Source of the DNA: JAVWMQ01 sp036637375
GTDB lineage: Bacteria; Bacillota; Clostridia; Peptostreptococcales; Anaerovoracaceae
NCBI GenBank assembly: GCA_036637375.1
Contig: JAVWMQ010000007.1
Coordinates: 1-50,037, forward strand
DNA: 50,037 nt
Direction: 5' to 3'
The first letter of the stretch is position 1; every line of letters starts with the position of its first letter. The position numbers and the translations under genes are program-made. This document shows, in pieces, positions 41,340-50,037 of the stretch. The notes under the pieces were generated by a model, which was given only the letters and a program-made list of their open reading frames with translations, did not search any database and was not told the origin of the DNA.

Positions 41340-44240
41340 ATGAAAAAGGAAACTAGCGCAGGCAAGCGAATGCGCAAACATCAATTTATAATAATTGGTG
41401 TTTTAATAGTAATTGCTTTGTTTTTAAGCTTAATTGGTTTTATAACGGACTTTTTATGGTTTAAAGAGTTGGGATATGTTAGTGTATTCTTTAAGCAATT
41501 ATTTACACAACTAAAGATAGGAGTGCCAACTTTTATAGTAATGACCTTCCTAGCTTACATTTATTTCAAATTAATTAAGAGAGGCTACTACAAAAAAGTA
41601 GTTTCAAATGATTTGGAAGAAGGAAAAACAATTAACGTTATTTCATGGGGTATGGCTGCACTATTTGGTGGAGTTGTAACATACTTTGCAGTTACAAAAC
41701 TTTGGTTCAAGGCTCTTGAGTTTGCAAATAGCACATCATTTGACCTAAAAGATCCAATCTTTGGACTTGATGTATCGTTTTATGTATTTAAACTAGACTT
41801 TATCAAAGAAGCAACATCTTTGTTAATTGTAATTTTGGCAGTGTTCTTAGTGCTTACTCTTGTGTACTATGCTTTGCTAATGGGTACAAGACCACCAAGA
41901 GTGTTTAAAGAGGAAGAACCACAAACTTTTGAAGAAGAAGATAGGTTTGATGGATATTCAACAAATTACACTGATAACAGTAAGGACTTTGACTTTAGTG
42001 GACCATTTAAAGGAACACCTTTTGAAAAAGTTGCTAGCAGTTTTGGTAAAGCTGGCAGTGCTTTTGCAAAAAAACAAAATATCAACAGTGTTAAGCAAAA
42101 GAAAAAAGAGTTTGATGATGAAAATGCTAAGCAGCTGTTAACAATTGCTTCAACGCAGCTTACAACAGCAGGATCATTATTATTTGTAATGATGGGAGTT
42201 TATTTCTTCTTAAAACAGTTTGAATTATTACACGCACATAATGGAGCTGTTTATGGAGCAGGTTTCACAGACGTTACAATTACACTTTGGGTATATAGAA
42301 TATTAATTGGCTTATCAATTTTAGGTGCAATTACAGTTGTAGTTGGTATCAAAAAACATAGGCCAAAGATGATTGCAAAGATTCCAATTATAATGATTAT
42401 TATTGGAGCTCTTGGAATTGGAGCTGGTATTGTTACTCAGAACCTAATTGTATCACCAAATGAAATTGCAAAAGAAAGCAAATATCTAGAGAGAAATATT
42501 GAATATACTCAAAAAGCTTATGGCTTAGATAAAGTTGCAGTTGAGCCATTTAAGGCGAGCAATGACCTTACTCGTGAGGATATCAAAAAGAATGAATCAG
42601 CTATTTCAAATATTAGAATTAATGACTATTTACCAGCTGAAAAATTCTATAATCAAACTCAGAGTATTAGACAATACTACTTATTTAAAGACGTAGATGT
42701 TGATAGATACATGGTTAATGGCGAATATACACAGACTTATTTATCAGCAAGAGAAATAGATGAGGAAAAGATTAGCCAGACATGGATTAATAGACATCTG
42801 AAATATACTCATGGATACGGTATTACATTATCCAGAGTTGACGAGGTTACAGAAAGTGGACAGCCAAATATGCTAGTTAAGGATATTCCACCTGAATCAT
42901 CTGTACCAGAAATCAAGATTAATCGACCAGAAATTTATTTTGGTGAACTTACAAATGATTATGCAGTTGTTGGAGCTAACGAAGATGAGTTTGACTATCC
43001 AAATGGCGATAGCAATGCTTATACTCGTTATGAAGGATCAGCAGGAATTAAACTGAACCCATTAAATAGGTTTATGTTTGCTATAAAGGAAAACAGTTTA
43101 AAACTGTTCGTATCTTCAAATATCAAAAACAACTCAAAGATTATAATTAATAGAAACATTAAAGATAGAGTACAAAAGATTATGCCATATCTTGAATATG
43201 ACAAGAATCCGTACATTGTTGCAGAAAACGGTAAGCTTTACTGGATGATAGATGCTTACACAACAAGTGATAAATTCCCATATTCAGAACCATTTGCGGA
43301 AAAATCAGGCGTAAACTACATTAGAAACTCAGTTAAAGTTGTTATAGATGCATATAATGGAGATGTAAACTACTATGTTGTAGACAAAGAAGATCCTATA
43401 GCTATGACATTTAAGAGCATTTATCCTAAACTATTTAAAGATTTAGATCAAATGCCAAAAGAATTACAGGCACATATGAGATACCCAAATCAATTGTTTG
43501 ATATTCAGGCTAGAGTATACAGCCGTTATCATATGAATGATGTAAAAGTATTCTACCAAAACGAAGACCTTTGGGATATTGCAAATGAAATATATGGAAC
43601 AGAAGAAACTCCTATGGAGCCAAATTACTACATTATGAAGCTTCCAAGAGAGAAAAATACTGAGTTTGTAAACTCTATTCCATTTACTCCAAGGGACAAA
43701 AAGAATATGACAGGGCTATTAGTTGCTCGTAATGATGGTAAAGCTTATGGAGAATTAATGCTTTACAAACTACCAAAGAGCAAGGTTGTTTATGGACCAA
43801 GGCAGATTGAGGCTCAAATTGACCAGGATACAGAGATTTCAAAAGAATTCTCATTATGGAACTCTTCTGGATCTACTTATAGCAGAGGAAATATGTTCGT
43901 AATTCCAATTGAAGACTCACTGCTTTACGTTGAACCAGTTTACCTTGAATCTACAAATTCAAGTATACCGGAAGTTAAGAGAGTTATAGTTGCTTATGGA
44001 GACAAGATTGCGTATAAACCAACTCTTGGCGAAGCTTTAAATTCACTGTTTGGAGAAGGCTCTGTTACAAATGGCTCATCTACAGGAAATAAAGAACCAG
44101 GCAAAGAATATACTCACGCAGACTATATCAAAAAAGCAAATGAAGCATACAATAATGCTCAATCAGCTCTAAAGAATGGTAACTGGGAGAAATACGGACA
44201 GTACATGAAAGAATTAGAAAAAGCGTTAAAGAGATTATAA
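41340..44240 (+). CDS. UPF0182 family large membrane protein
   Basis: 966 residues. About seven helices in the first 370 residues with GFITDFLWFKELGYVSVF (32-49) and DPIFGLDVSFYVFKLDF, which are hallmarks of UPF0182 (COG1615). A loop of about 90 charged residues (about 185-270) interrupts the helices. A large extracytoplasmic domain follows, with RYMVNGEYTQTYLSARE and the C-terminal WEKYGQYMKELEKALKRL helix typical of the family. Function is unknown. AAGGAGGA precedes the ATG. It ends 17 bases before the glutamine synthetase gene. Confidence 0.94.
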   Translation: MKKETSAGKRMRKHQFIIIGVLIVIALFLSLIGFITDFLWFKELGYVSVFFKQLFTQLKIGVPTFIVMTFLAYIYFKLIKRGYYKKVVSNDLEEGKTINVISWGMAALFGGVVTYFAVTKLWFKALEFANSTSFDLKDPIFGLDVSFYVFKLDFIKEATSLLIVILAVFLVLTLVYYALLMGTRPPRVFKEEEPQTFEEEDRFDGYSTNYTDNSKDFDFSGPFKGTPFEKVASSFGKAGSAFAKKQNINSVKQKKKEFDDENAKQLLTIASTQLTTAGSLLFVMMGVYFFLKQFELLHAHNGAVYGAGFTDVTITLWVYRILIGLSILGAITVVVGIKKHRPKMIAKIPIIMIIIGALGIGAGIVTQNLIVSPNEIAKESKYLERNIEYTQKAYGLDKVAVEPFKASNDLTREDIKKNESAISNIRINDYLPAEKFYNQTQSIRQYYLFKDVDVDRYMVNGEYTQTYLSAREIDEEKISQTWINRHLKYTHGYGITLSRVDEVTESGQPNMLVKDIPPESSVPEIKINRPEIYFGELTNDYAVVGANEDEFDYPNGDSNAYTRYEGSAGIKLNPLNRFMFAIKENSLKLFVSSNIKNNSKIIINRNIKDRVQKIMPYLEYDKNPYIVAENGKLYWMIDAYTTSDKFPYSEPFAEKSGVNYIRNSVKVVIDAYNGDVNYYVVDKEDPIAMTFKSIYPKLFKDLDQMPKELQAHMRYPNQLFDIQARVYSRYHMNDVKVFYQNEDLWDIANEIYGTEETPMEPNYYIMKLPREKNTEFVNSIPFTPRDKKNMTGLLVARNDGKAYGELMLYKLPKSKVVYGPRQIEAQIDQDTEISKEFSLWNSSGSTYSRGNMFVIPIEDSLLYVEPVYLESTNSSIPEVKRVIVAYGDKIAYKPTLGEALNSLFGEGSVTNGSSTGNKEPGKEYTHADYIKKANEAYNNAQSALKNGNWEKYGQYMKELEKALKRL

Positions 44241-44257
44241 TTATAAGGGAGGCGTAA

Positions 44258-46174
44258 ATGTTAGATTTTGATTTAGATAATATGCTATTTTGCATACCAA
44301 AAGAGAAGCATAGCAAAGAAGCAGTGGCAGAGATACTTTCAAAACATAAGGAAGTTAGATTTGTGTCGCTAGTTGGTATTGACGTAGGTGGAAATGATAC
44401 AGATGAAAAAATCCCAGTAGAGGCTTTTTTGTCTGACTTTGATAAACTTATGGCTACTGGTGTCCAAACAGATGGTTCCAGCGTAGTTTTACCTAAAATT
44501 GCAGTGCTTAACAATGCAAAAGTTGATATTATTCCAGACAAAAATGTTAATTGGTACGTCGACCATAACTTTAGACACATGGATTACAAAACAGGATTGC
44601 CAGTTGGGACTCTTAGAGTCCCAGCTTTCCTGGTTCATAATGATGTAGCAGAAGTTGGATCAAGGGTGATTTTAAGGGATAGCATTGAAGGGTTCAAAAA
44701 AGAGATGGGCGAACTTCTACAAAAATATCCTTATGTATATGAAAACCTTGATATGAACAAAGATGATGAAATTGAAGAATTTGTATTAACAAGTGCAACA
44801 GAATTAGAATTTTGGGTTAAAACGCCTGATGATCAGGCGGATAGAGAAGAACTTTCAACAGCTCAGGTTCTAAAGGAACAATACTGGAAACGAACTGTAG
44901 GGCCTGTTAGAACAGCACTTGAACAGTCCTTAATTATACTTGATAAATATGGACTGGAAGTTGAAATGGGACATAAAGAGGTCGGTGGTGTTAAAGCCAA
45001 AATGGGACATTCGGGCCATTACGACCATGTTATGGAACAGCTTGAAATAGACTGGAAATATTCAACAGCACTTCAAGCAGCAGATAATGAAAATATGGTT
45101 AAATATATTGTTAGAGATGTATTTAGAATGCATGGATTAGAGGTTACATTTGCGGCAAAACCTTTACCTGGAATTGCAGGTTCTGGAGAGCATACTCACC
45201 TTGGAGTTGCAGCAAAGCTAAAGAGTGGTAAACTTATCAATTTATTTAGCCCAAAAGATATGACCAAGGACTTTGCAAGTCCGATAGGGTTTGGGGCATT
45301 AATGGGACTACTTAAGAACTATGAAGCTATTAATCCTTTTGTAGCGTCAAGTAATGATGCTTTTGAAAGATTAAAGCCAGGTTATGAGGCACCAGTTTGT
45401 GTTGTAACATCCCTAGGACATAGTCCAAAGCTACCATCGAGAAATAGAACTGTATTAGTTGGTCTTATAAGAGATATTAATAATCCTCTAGCAACAAGAT
45501 TTGAGCTTAGAGGCCCATGTCCAACAAGTAATACATATCTAGTAATTGCAGCATCTTATATGGCAATGCTTGATGGAATTAAAGCCGTTCTTGAAAACGG
45601 TAAAACCTCAGAAGAATTAGAAAAATCTATTTCCAAAAAATTTGGTGAGGACGATTTTTACTTAGAAAAGAATAGAATTTATAGGAGCGAAGAAAATGTT
45701 TATGAAAGCTTCACTCCAGCAGATAGAGACATTTACTTTGGTAGAGCGCCAAGAACAGTATGGGAAAACCTTTGTGCATTTGAAGACCAGCCAGAAAAAA
45801 TGAAGGTGCTAGGTGTTGATGATGTTCTAAATGAAAGAAATATTGATTCGTTTAAGGCGGCAATAACTGCACAGTGGTCAACTGAATTGCATAATAGAAT
45901 TGTACCAAATGTAATGGATTTAATTAGACAGACAAAAAAGCTTCATGACGACCAAAGTTGTGAAGATTATGATATAGCATATTGGAGCAGAATTAATAAA
46001 TTGCGTATTGAGCTAGGCAAAACAACATTAAATGATCAATGCCTGCTTACAAAAGTTATAAGGGCTCTTGAAAACGAAGATTATGACACTGCGTCAATGT
46101 TCCAAGTAGAAATGCAAGAAAAAGTAGAAATTTTATTAGAATTGTACACTATGTACAAGAGGAATTTATTTTAA
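44258..46174 (+). CDS. Glutamine synthetase, extended type
   Basis: 638 residues, against about 440-470 for ordinary GSI. Active-site elements are complete: TDGSS (about 71-75), ATELEFWV, the E-containing EVGGVKAKMGHSG and LEIDWKYSTALQAADN, GSGEHTH, ERLKPGYEAPV, PSRNRT and RFELRGPC. These correspond to the metal, glutamate and ATP residues of GS. No NLYDLPP adenylylation loop. The extra length is an insertion before ATELEF and about 150 C-terminal residues, probably helical. It should form glutamine from glutamate and ammonia. GGGAGG precedes the ATG. Alternatively, a GS-like ligase with another amine. Confidence 0.87.
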   Translation: MLDFDLDNMLFCIPKEKHSKEAVAEILSKHKEVRFVSLVGIDVGGNDTDEKIPVEAFLSDFDKLMATGVQTDGSSVVLPKIAVLNNAKVDIIPDKNVNWYVDHNFRHMDYKTGLPVGTLRVPAFLVHNDVAEVGSRVILRDSIEGFKKEMGELLQKYPYVYENLDMNKDDEIEEFVLTSATELEFWVKTPDDQADREELSTAQVLKEQYWKRTVGPVRTALEQSLIILDKYGLEVEMGHKEVGGVKAKMGHSGHYDHVMEQLEIDWKYSTALQAADNENMVKYIVRDVFRMHGLEVTFAAKPLPGIAGSGEHTHLGVAAKLKSGKLINLFSPKDMTKDFASPIGFGALMGLLKNYEAINPFVASSNDAFERLKPGYEAPVCVVTSLGHSPKLPSRNRTVLVGLIRDINNPLATRFELRGPCPTSNTYLVIAASYMAMLDGIKAVLENGKTSEELEKSISKKFGEDDFYLEKNRIYRSEENVYESFTPADRDIYFGRAPRTVWENLCAFEDQPEKMKVLGVDDVLNERNIDSFKAAITAQWSTELHNRIVPNVMDLIRQTKKLHDDQSCEDYDIAYWSRINKLRIELGKTTLNDQCLLTKVIRALENEDYDTASMFQVEMQEKVEILLELYTMYKRNLF

Positions 46175-46202
46175 TATTATTTGTTAAAGGAAAGGTATAG
46201 AA

Positions 46203-47477
46203 ATGTTAGATATAAAAAAGATTAGAGAAGATTTTGATGGAATAAAAGCAGCAGTAGAGAGAAGAGGGCAAGGGGACTTTGGCATTGGCAATGTACTTGA
46301 ACTTGACAAGGCTAGAAGAGAAATCTTAGGAACTGTAGAACAGATGAAAAACAAGCAGGGCACTTGTTCAAAGGAAATTCCTAAACTTAAAAAAGAAGGC
46401 AAAGATACAACTGAGCTAATGGCAGAAATGAAAGAGCTTAGTAATGAAATTAAAGAGCTAGACTTGCAGGTTGCTAAAATCGAGGAAGAACTAAAGGATG
46501 CTATACTAAACATTCCAAACACACCAAATGCAGATGTGCCAGTAGGCAAAGATGATACTGAGAATGTTGAAGTTCGTAAATACGGAGAACCAAGAGTATT
46601 TGATTTTGAACAAAAAGCACACTGGGATGTGGGAACAGACCTAGATATTCTAGATTTTGAAAGAGCTGCAAAAATTGCAGGAGCAAGATTTACAGTTTAC
46701 AAGGGACTTGGAGCAAGACTTGAGAGATCAGTAATTAACTTTATGCTTAACCTTCATACAGAAGAACATGATTTTGAAGAAATTTTACCACCATTTATGG
46801 TTAATAGAGATGCTATGACAGGAACTGGGCAATTACCTAAATTTGAAGACGATATGTTCCACGTGCCAGCTAAGGACTTTTTCTTAATTCCTACAGCAGA
46901 AGTACCAGTAACAAACTTGAGAGCTCAGGAAATTGTACCAGAAACAGAGCTTCCTATCTATTATACTGCATACACACCTTGTTGGAGAAAAGAAGCCGGC
47001 TCAGCTGGTAGAGATACAAGAGGGTTGATTCGTCAGCACCAGTTTAACAAAGTAGAATTAGTGAAATTTGTTAAACCAGAAACATCTTACGACGAACTTG
47101 AAAGTTTAGTTAGATCAGCAGAAGAAGTGCTAAAGAGATTAGAAATCCCATATAGAGTTGTTACACTAAGCACAGGAGATTTAGGATTTAGCTCAGCAAA
47201 GACATATGACATTGAAGTATGGATGCCAAGTTACGGTAGATATGTTGAAATATCTTCTTGCAGTAACTTTGAAGACTATCAGGCTAGAAGAGCAAACATT
47301 AGATTCAGACCAGAAGAAGGTGGTAAACCAGAATTTGTACATACATTAAATGGTTCAGGACTAGCAGTTGGCAGAACTGTAGCTGCAATTCTTGAAAACT
47401 ACCAGCAAGCAGATGGTTCTGTTGTTATTCCAGAAGCTCTAAGAGCATATATGGGAACAGACAAAATAACAAAGTAG
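46203..47477 (+). CDS. serS: Serine-tRNA ligase
   Basis: 424 residues, full length. The N-terminal coiled-coil arm (about 30-105) binds the long variable arm of tRNA-Ser. Class II motif 2 is in CWRKEAGSAGRDTRGLIRQHQFNKVELVKF (two parts) and motif 3 is GSGLAVGRTVAAILEN. GTEs such as TAEVPVTNL are typical. Charges tRNA-Ser and tRNA-Sec with serine. Start 28 bases after the GS gene; no T-box leader fits in this gap, so it depends on upstream transcription. Confidence 0.97.
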   Translation: MLDIKKIREDFDGIKAAVERRGQGDFGIGNVLELDKARREILGTVEQMKNKQGTCSKEIPKLKKEGKDTTELMAEMKELSNEIKELDLQVAKIEEELKDAILNIPNTPNADVPVGKDDTENVEVRKYGEPRVFDFEQKAHWDVGTDLDILDFERAAKIAGARFTVYKGLGARLERSVINFMLNLHTEEHDFEEILPPFMVNRDAMTGTGQLPKFEDDMFHVPAKDFFLIPTAEVPVTNLRAQEIVPETELPIYYTAYTPCWRKEAGSAGRDTRGLIRQHQFNKVELVKFVKPETSYDELESLVRSAEEVLKRLEIPYRVVTLSTGDLGFSSAKTYDIEVWMPSYGRYVEISSCSNFEDYQARRANIRFRPEEGGKPEFVHTLNGSGLAVGRTVAAILENYQQADGSVVIPEALRAYMGTDKITK

Positions 47478-47486
47478 GAGAATATT

Positions 47487-48578
47487 ATGAGTTATAAACT
47501 AAGGGAATACATAGAACCTGACTTTGAACTTGATATTTTTGTAAATGCAAAAGATGCAGAACTAGTACCGGCGCCGAAAGATAAAGCGGCGCCTGATAAC
47601 TTTCATGCAACTTCGATTTTTCCTGAGTATTTCAAGATAAATGGGGAATGGTTATTAGCAGAAGAATCAAGAATGGACTGTTTACCAGTTCTTGAAAATG
47701 GCAAGATTCTTGTAAAAGAGTTTAGAAATCTAAAAAAGGGAGACCTTGTTGTAGTTGGTAGAACAGAGGACTGCGAAGAAGGTATATTTGTTCATGCAAA
47801 TTGCTTCAAAGACGAGGTTAGTACTGATGACAGAGCATTTGCATTTAGACAAGGTAGGAGCAGAGAAACTGGATTTAGCTGTGATTACGACGAACTTTAT
47901 GAGACATTGAAGTATGAAAAAGAACATGGTCATATTTTGTGGGTTCTTGGACCTGCATGTGCTTTTGACCAAAAAGCAAGAGATGCCTTTAGCAAGATAA
48001 TTGCAGGAGGTTATGTTGATGGGCTTTTGGCTGGAAACGCTTTGGCAACTCACGACTTAGAAGCTGGATTCCTTGGAACAGCACTAGGTTCTGATATTTA
48101 TACCCAAAGACCTCACTTTAATGGACATTACAACCATATCGATACCATTAATAAAATTAACCAGCATGGATCAATAAAAGATTTTATCAATAAAGAAAAC
48201 ATTAATGATGGGATAATATATACATGTTACAAACACAATGTTCCTATTGTGCTTAATGGTTCTATACGTGATGATGGCCCGTTACCAGAGGTTTTGGAGC
48301 ATACCTATATAGGTCAAGACACTATGCGATCACATATCAAAAAATCTACTACAATTATAGGAATGGCTACAACTTTACATAGCATTGCAACAGGGAATAT
48401 GACTCCAACTTATAGAGTTTTGGAAGATGGTACTGTTAGACAAATTAATTTCTATATTGTAGATACAGCTGAGTTTGCTGTAAATAAGCTTAGCGACAGA
48501 GGCAGCCTTGGTTCAAAAGGTATCGTTACCAATGTTCAGGATTTCGTAATTAACCTTTGCAAAGGGTTAGGTTTATAA
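47487..48578 (+). CDS. TIGR00300-type (LOR/SDH, ornithine cyclodeaminase-like) protein
   Basis: 363 residues. The C-terminal part from about 150 matches the archaeal ornithine cyclodeaminase or LOR/SDH domain: GGYVDGLLAGNALATHDLEA, GHYNHIDTINKINQHGSI, VLNGSIRDDGPLPEV, QDTMRSHI and TTLHSIATGNM. Members bind NAD and convert ornithine to proline and ammonia, or process related amino acids. The N-terminal 140 residues form the domain that precedes it in the family. It follows serS by nine bases and precedes an Orn/Lys/Arg decarboxylase, so both probably consume ornithine or a relative. Substrate not certain. Confidence 0.82.
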   Translation: MSYKLREYIEPDFELDIFVNAKDAELVPAPKDKAAPDNFHATSIFPEYFKINGEWLLAEESRMDCLPVLENGKILVKEFRNLKKGDLVVVGRTEDCEEGIFVHANCFKDEVSTDDRAFAFRQGRSRETGFSCDYDELYETLKYEKEHGHILWVLGPACAFDQKARDAFSKIIAGGYVDGLLAGNALATHDLEAGFLGTALGSDIYTQRPHFNGHYNHIDTINKINQHGSIKDFINKENINDGIIYTCYKHNVPIVLNGSIRDDGPLPEVLEHTYIGQDTMRSHIKKSTTIIGMATTLHSIATGNMTPTYRVLEDGTVRQINFYIVDTAEFAVNKLSDRGSLGSKGIVTNVQDFVINLCKGLGL

Positions 48579-48617
48579 AAATAAGACAAATACAGTTTAA
48601 TATTAATGGAGGTTTAC

Positions 48618-50021
48618 ATGAAAAATTTTTTGGAAAATCATGCAAACAAAAACGCCATTTCATTTCATATGCCAGGTCACAAAGGATTTGGCATATTTAA
48701 TAGGTACGGTTATGGTGAATTTTTGACTAGAATTCCAGAGTGGGATATAACTGAAATTCCTGGGGCAGATAATCTGTTTCATCCAGAAGGAATAATTAAA
48801 GAAACTATGGAGGATTACAAGGAACTTTACGAGGCTAGAGAATCGTACTTACTGATTAATGGAACAAGCTCGGGCATAATGGGTGCTTTACTTGGGACAG
48901 TGCCAAAGGGGAAAACCGTTCTAGCAGCTAGAAACTGTCACAAATCGGTCCAAAGTGGAATAGAGCTAGGAAGTTTAAATGTGGAATATGTTTATCCAGA
49001 ACTTCTAAAGGAAGGAATCTTAGGAGAGGTTAAGGCGGAAACCATTGAGGCGGCGTTAGCCTTAAATGATGATGTAGAAGCAGTTATATTGCCAAGTCCT
49101 AATTATTATGGCGTGTGCAGTGACATAGAAAGTATTGCAAAAGTTGTTCATAAAGCAGGCAAAATACTAATTGTTGACCAAGCTCATGGCGCACATCTAA
49201 AGTTTTTTGAAAAGTTTGGTACAGCCAAAGATATGCCAAAGTCTGCAGAAAGCTCAGGGGCAGATATCGTTATAAACAGTATACACAAAACCTTGGCATC
49301 TTTTACACAAAGCGCAGTCATTAACATTATGAGCGATAGAGTAGATAAATATTTATTAGAAGAAAAACTGGCTCTAGTTCAAAGCACAAGCCCGTCTTAT
49401 GTTTTGATGGCATCTTTATATATCAACGGTCAAATTCTAAAACATCATGGCAAAGAATTAATTAGAGAATGGGAGCAAAATATAGAATACCTATACAATG
49501 AAGCCAAAAAAATAGATTGCCTTAGGACAATAGATGTTCCGAATCTAGACAAAACGAAATTTAATTTTGACTTTAGCCAGCTGGGGATTGATGGATATAA
49601 GCTGGAAATGCTGCTCCTAAAAAACAATATTGTTGCAGAGTTTTTTACAGGAGATATATTAATGTGTATGTCTGGAATTGGGAATACAAAGAAACATATG
49701 GAAAGTTTAATCTCAGCCCTAAAGGAAATATCAAAAAAGTATATCGGTGATAAGCGATTAGATAGTGAAATCAGTGGTTTTTACATTCCAAAGCCAGGGG
49801 ATAAAGGTGTTATAACTGATAAAAAAGAATTTGTTTCATTAAAGGCTGCGGAGGGCAAGACAAGTGCCAGAATACTAATACCGTATCCTCCAGGAATTCC
49901 ATTTGTGTGTCCAGGAGAAACTATCACAGGGGAAACTGTAAAAGTGCTATGTGAATTAGCAGAATCAGGCAAAACAATATTTGGGATTGATGAGGAACTA
50001 AAAGTATTGATATATAAATAG
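48618..50021 (+). CDS. Orn/Lys/Arg decarboxylase family PLP enzyme
   Basis: 467 residues from ATG 48618, five bases after GGAGG; an ATG at 48606 in frame lies before that site. MPGHKG (18-23) and Lys224 in SIHKTLASFTQ (PLP lysine) are family hallmarks, and the C-terminal domain has ARILIPYPPGIPFVCPGE. Length matches YaaO/SpeA-type group III decarboxylases, much shorter than inducible E. coli enzymes. It decarboxylates ornithine, lysine or arginine; the specificity cannot be read. Last gene of the unit in the window. A TTGACA at 50025-50030 right after the stop may start the next promoter. Confidence 0.93.
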   Translation: MKNFLENHANKNAISFHMPGHKGFGIFNRYGYGEFLTRIPEWDITEIPGADNLFHPEGIIKETMEDYKELYEARESYLLINGTSSGIMGALLGTVPKGKTVLAARNCHKSVQSGIELGSLNVEYVYPELLKEGILGEVKAETIEAALALNDDVEAVILPSPNYYGVCSDIESIAKVVHKAGKILIVDQAHGAHLKFFEKFGTAKDMPKSAESSGADIVINSIHKTLASFTQSAVINIMSDRVDKYLLEEKLALVQSTSPSYVLMASLYINGQILKHHGKELIREWEQNIEYLYNEAKKIDCLRTIDVPNLDKTKFNFDFSQLGIDGYKLEMLLLKNNIVAEFFTGDILMCMSGIGNTKKHMESLISALKEISKKYIGDKRLDSEISGFYIPKPGDKGVITDKKEFVSLKAAEGKTSARILIPYPPGIPFVCPGETITGETVKVLCELAESGKTIFGIDEELKVLIYK

Positions 50022-50037
50022 TATTTGACAAAAGTAT

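Noticed and set aside
46175..46202. T-box riboswitch before serS
   Set aside because: Only 28 bases separate serS from the preceding gene, too short for a T-box leader.

Overview
The window is AT-rich chromosomal DNA of a strictly anaerobic Firmicute (Clostridia-like). Support for this: a complete rnfCDGEAB operon, a small protein resembling the C-terminus of anaerobic ribonucleotide reductase, a cobalamin methionine synthase without a reactivation domain, low-GC codon use, strong GGAGG ribosome sites and TGn-extended -10 promoters. A member of the Peptostreptococcales/Anaerovoracaceae area is a reasonable guess, but sequence reading alone does not prove it. No prophage, intact insertion sequence, CRISPR array or rRNA was seen. 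The region is a core-genome mosaic of short operons separated by clear hairpin terminators.

Layout. 1-0.9 kb: a DtxR-like winged-helix regulator and a convergent GIY-YIG protein. 0.98-5.1 kb: the phosphate regulon pstSCAB-phoU behind a row of PhoP-box-like repeats. 5.2-7.7 kb: an orphan glycyl-radical-domain-like small protein, alanine racemase (alr) and endonuclease IV (nfo). 7.7-12.35 kb (minus strand): TSCPD protein, CDF metal exporter, two YibE/F membrane proteins and glyA. 12.4-14.8 kb: an SGNH hydrolase, a DUF3048 protein and the YlmH S4 protein, with overlapping ends. 14.8-16.9 kb (minus): a D,D-carboxypeptidase and a CmpB-like membrane protein.

17.0-24.1 kb is an electron-transport block: rnfCDGEAB, then (minus) a Gx transporter and a NusG-domain-II protein, then a divergent apbE lipoprotein that should attach FMN to RnfG and RnfD. 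24.1-27.6 kb: metH and a tail-to-tail overlapping HI0933-type flavoprotein. 27.7-31.8 kb: an FHA-domain FtsW/RodA fusion translationally coupled to a class B penicillin-binding protein, then a class II aldolase. 31.9-33.5 kb: an OFA-type MFS transporter and an Smr protein. 33.8-36.1 kb: a sortase-anchored, pilin-like surface protein whose single reading frame carries two in-frame stop codons. 36.2-37.6 kb (minus): a dCache-GGDEF diguanylate cyclase. 37.77 kb: tRNA-Lys(CUU).

38.0-50.0 kb is one run of seven same-strand genes with gaps of 8-39 bp behind a good promoter: two unknown membrane proteins (one with an N-terminal zinc ribbon and a very long acidic linker), a UPF0182 giant membrane protein, a glutamine synthetase, serS, an ornithine-cyclodeaminase-like TIGR00300 protein and an Orn/Lys/Arg decarboxylase. 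This links nitrogen assimilation, ornithine disposal and uncharacterised envelope proteins. The best candidates for something undescribed are the doubly interrupted surface gene with its Cys/His repeats, the zinc-ribbon/acidic-linker/UPF0182 trio, the orphan glycyl-radical-like domain and the FHA-FtsW fusion.
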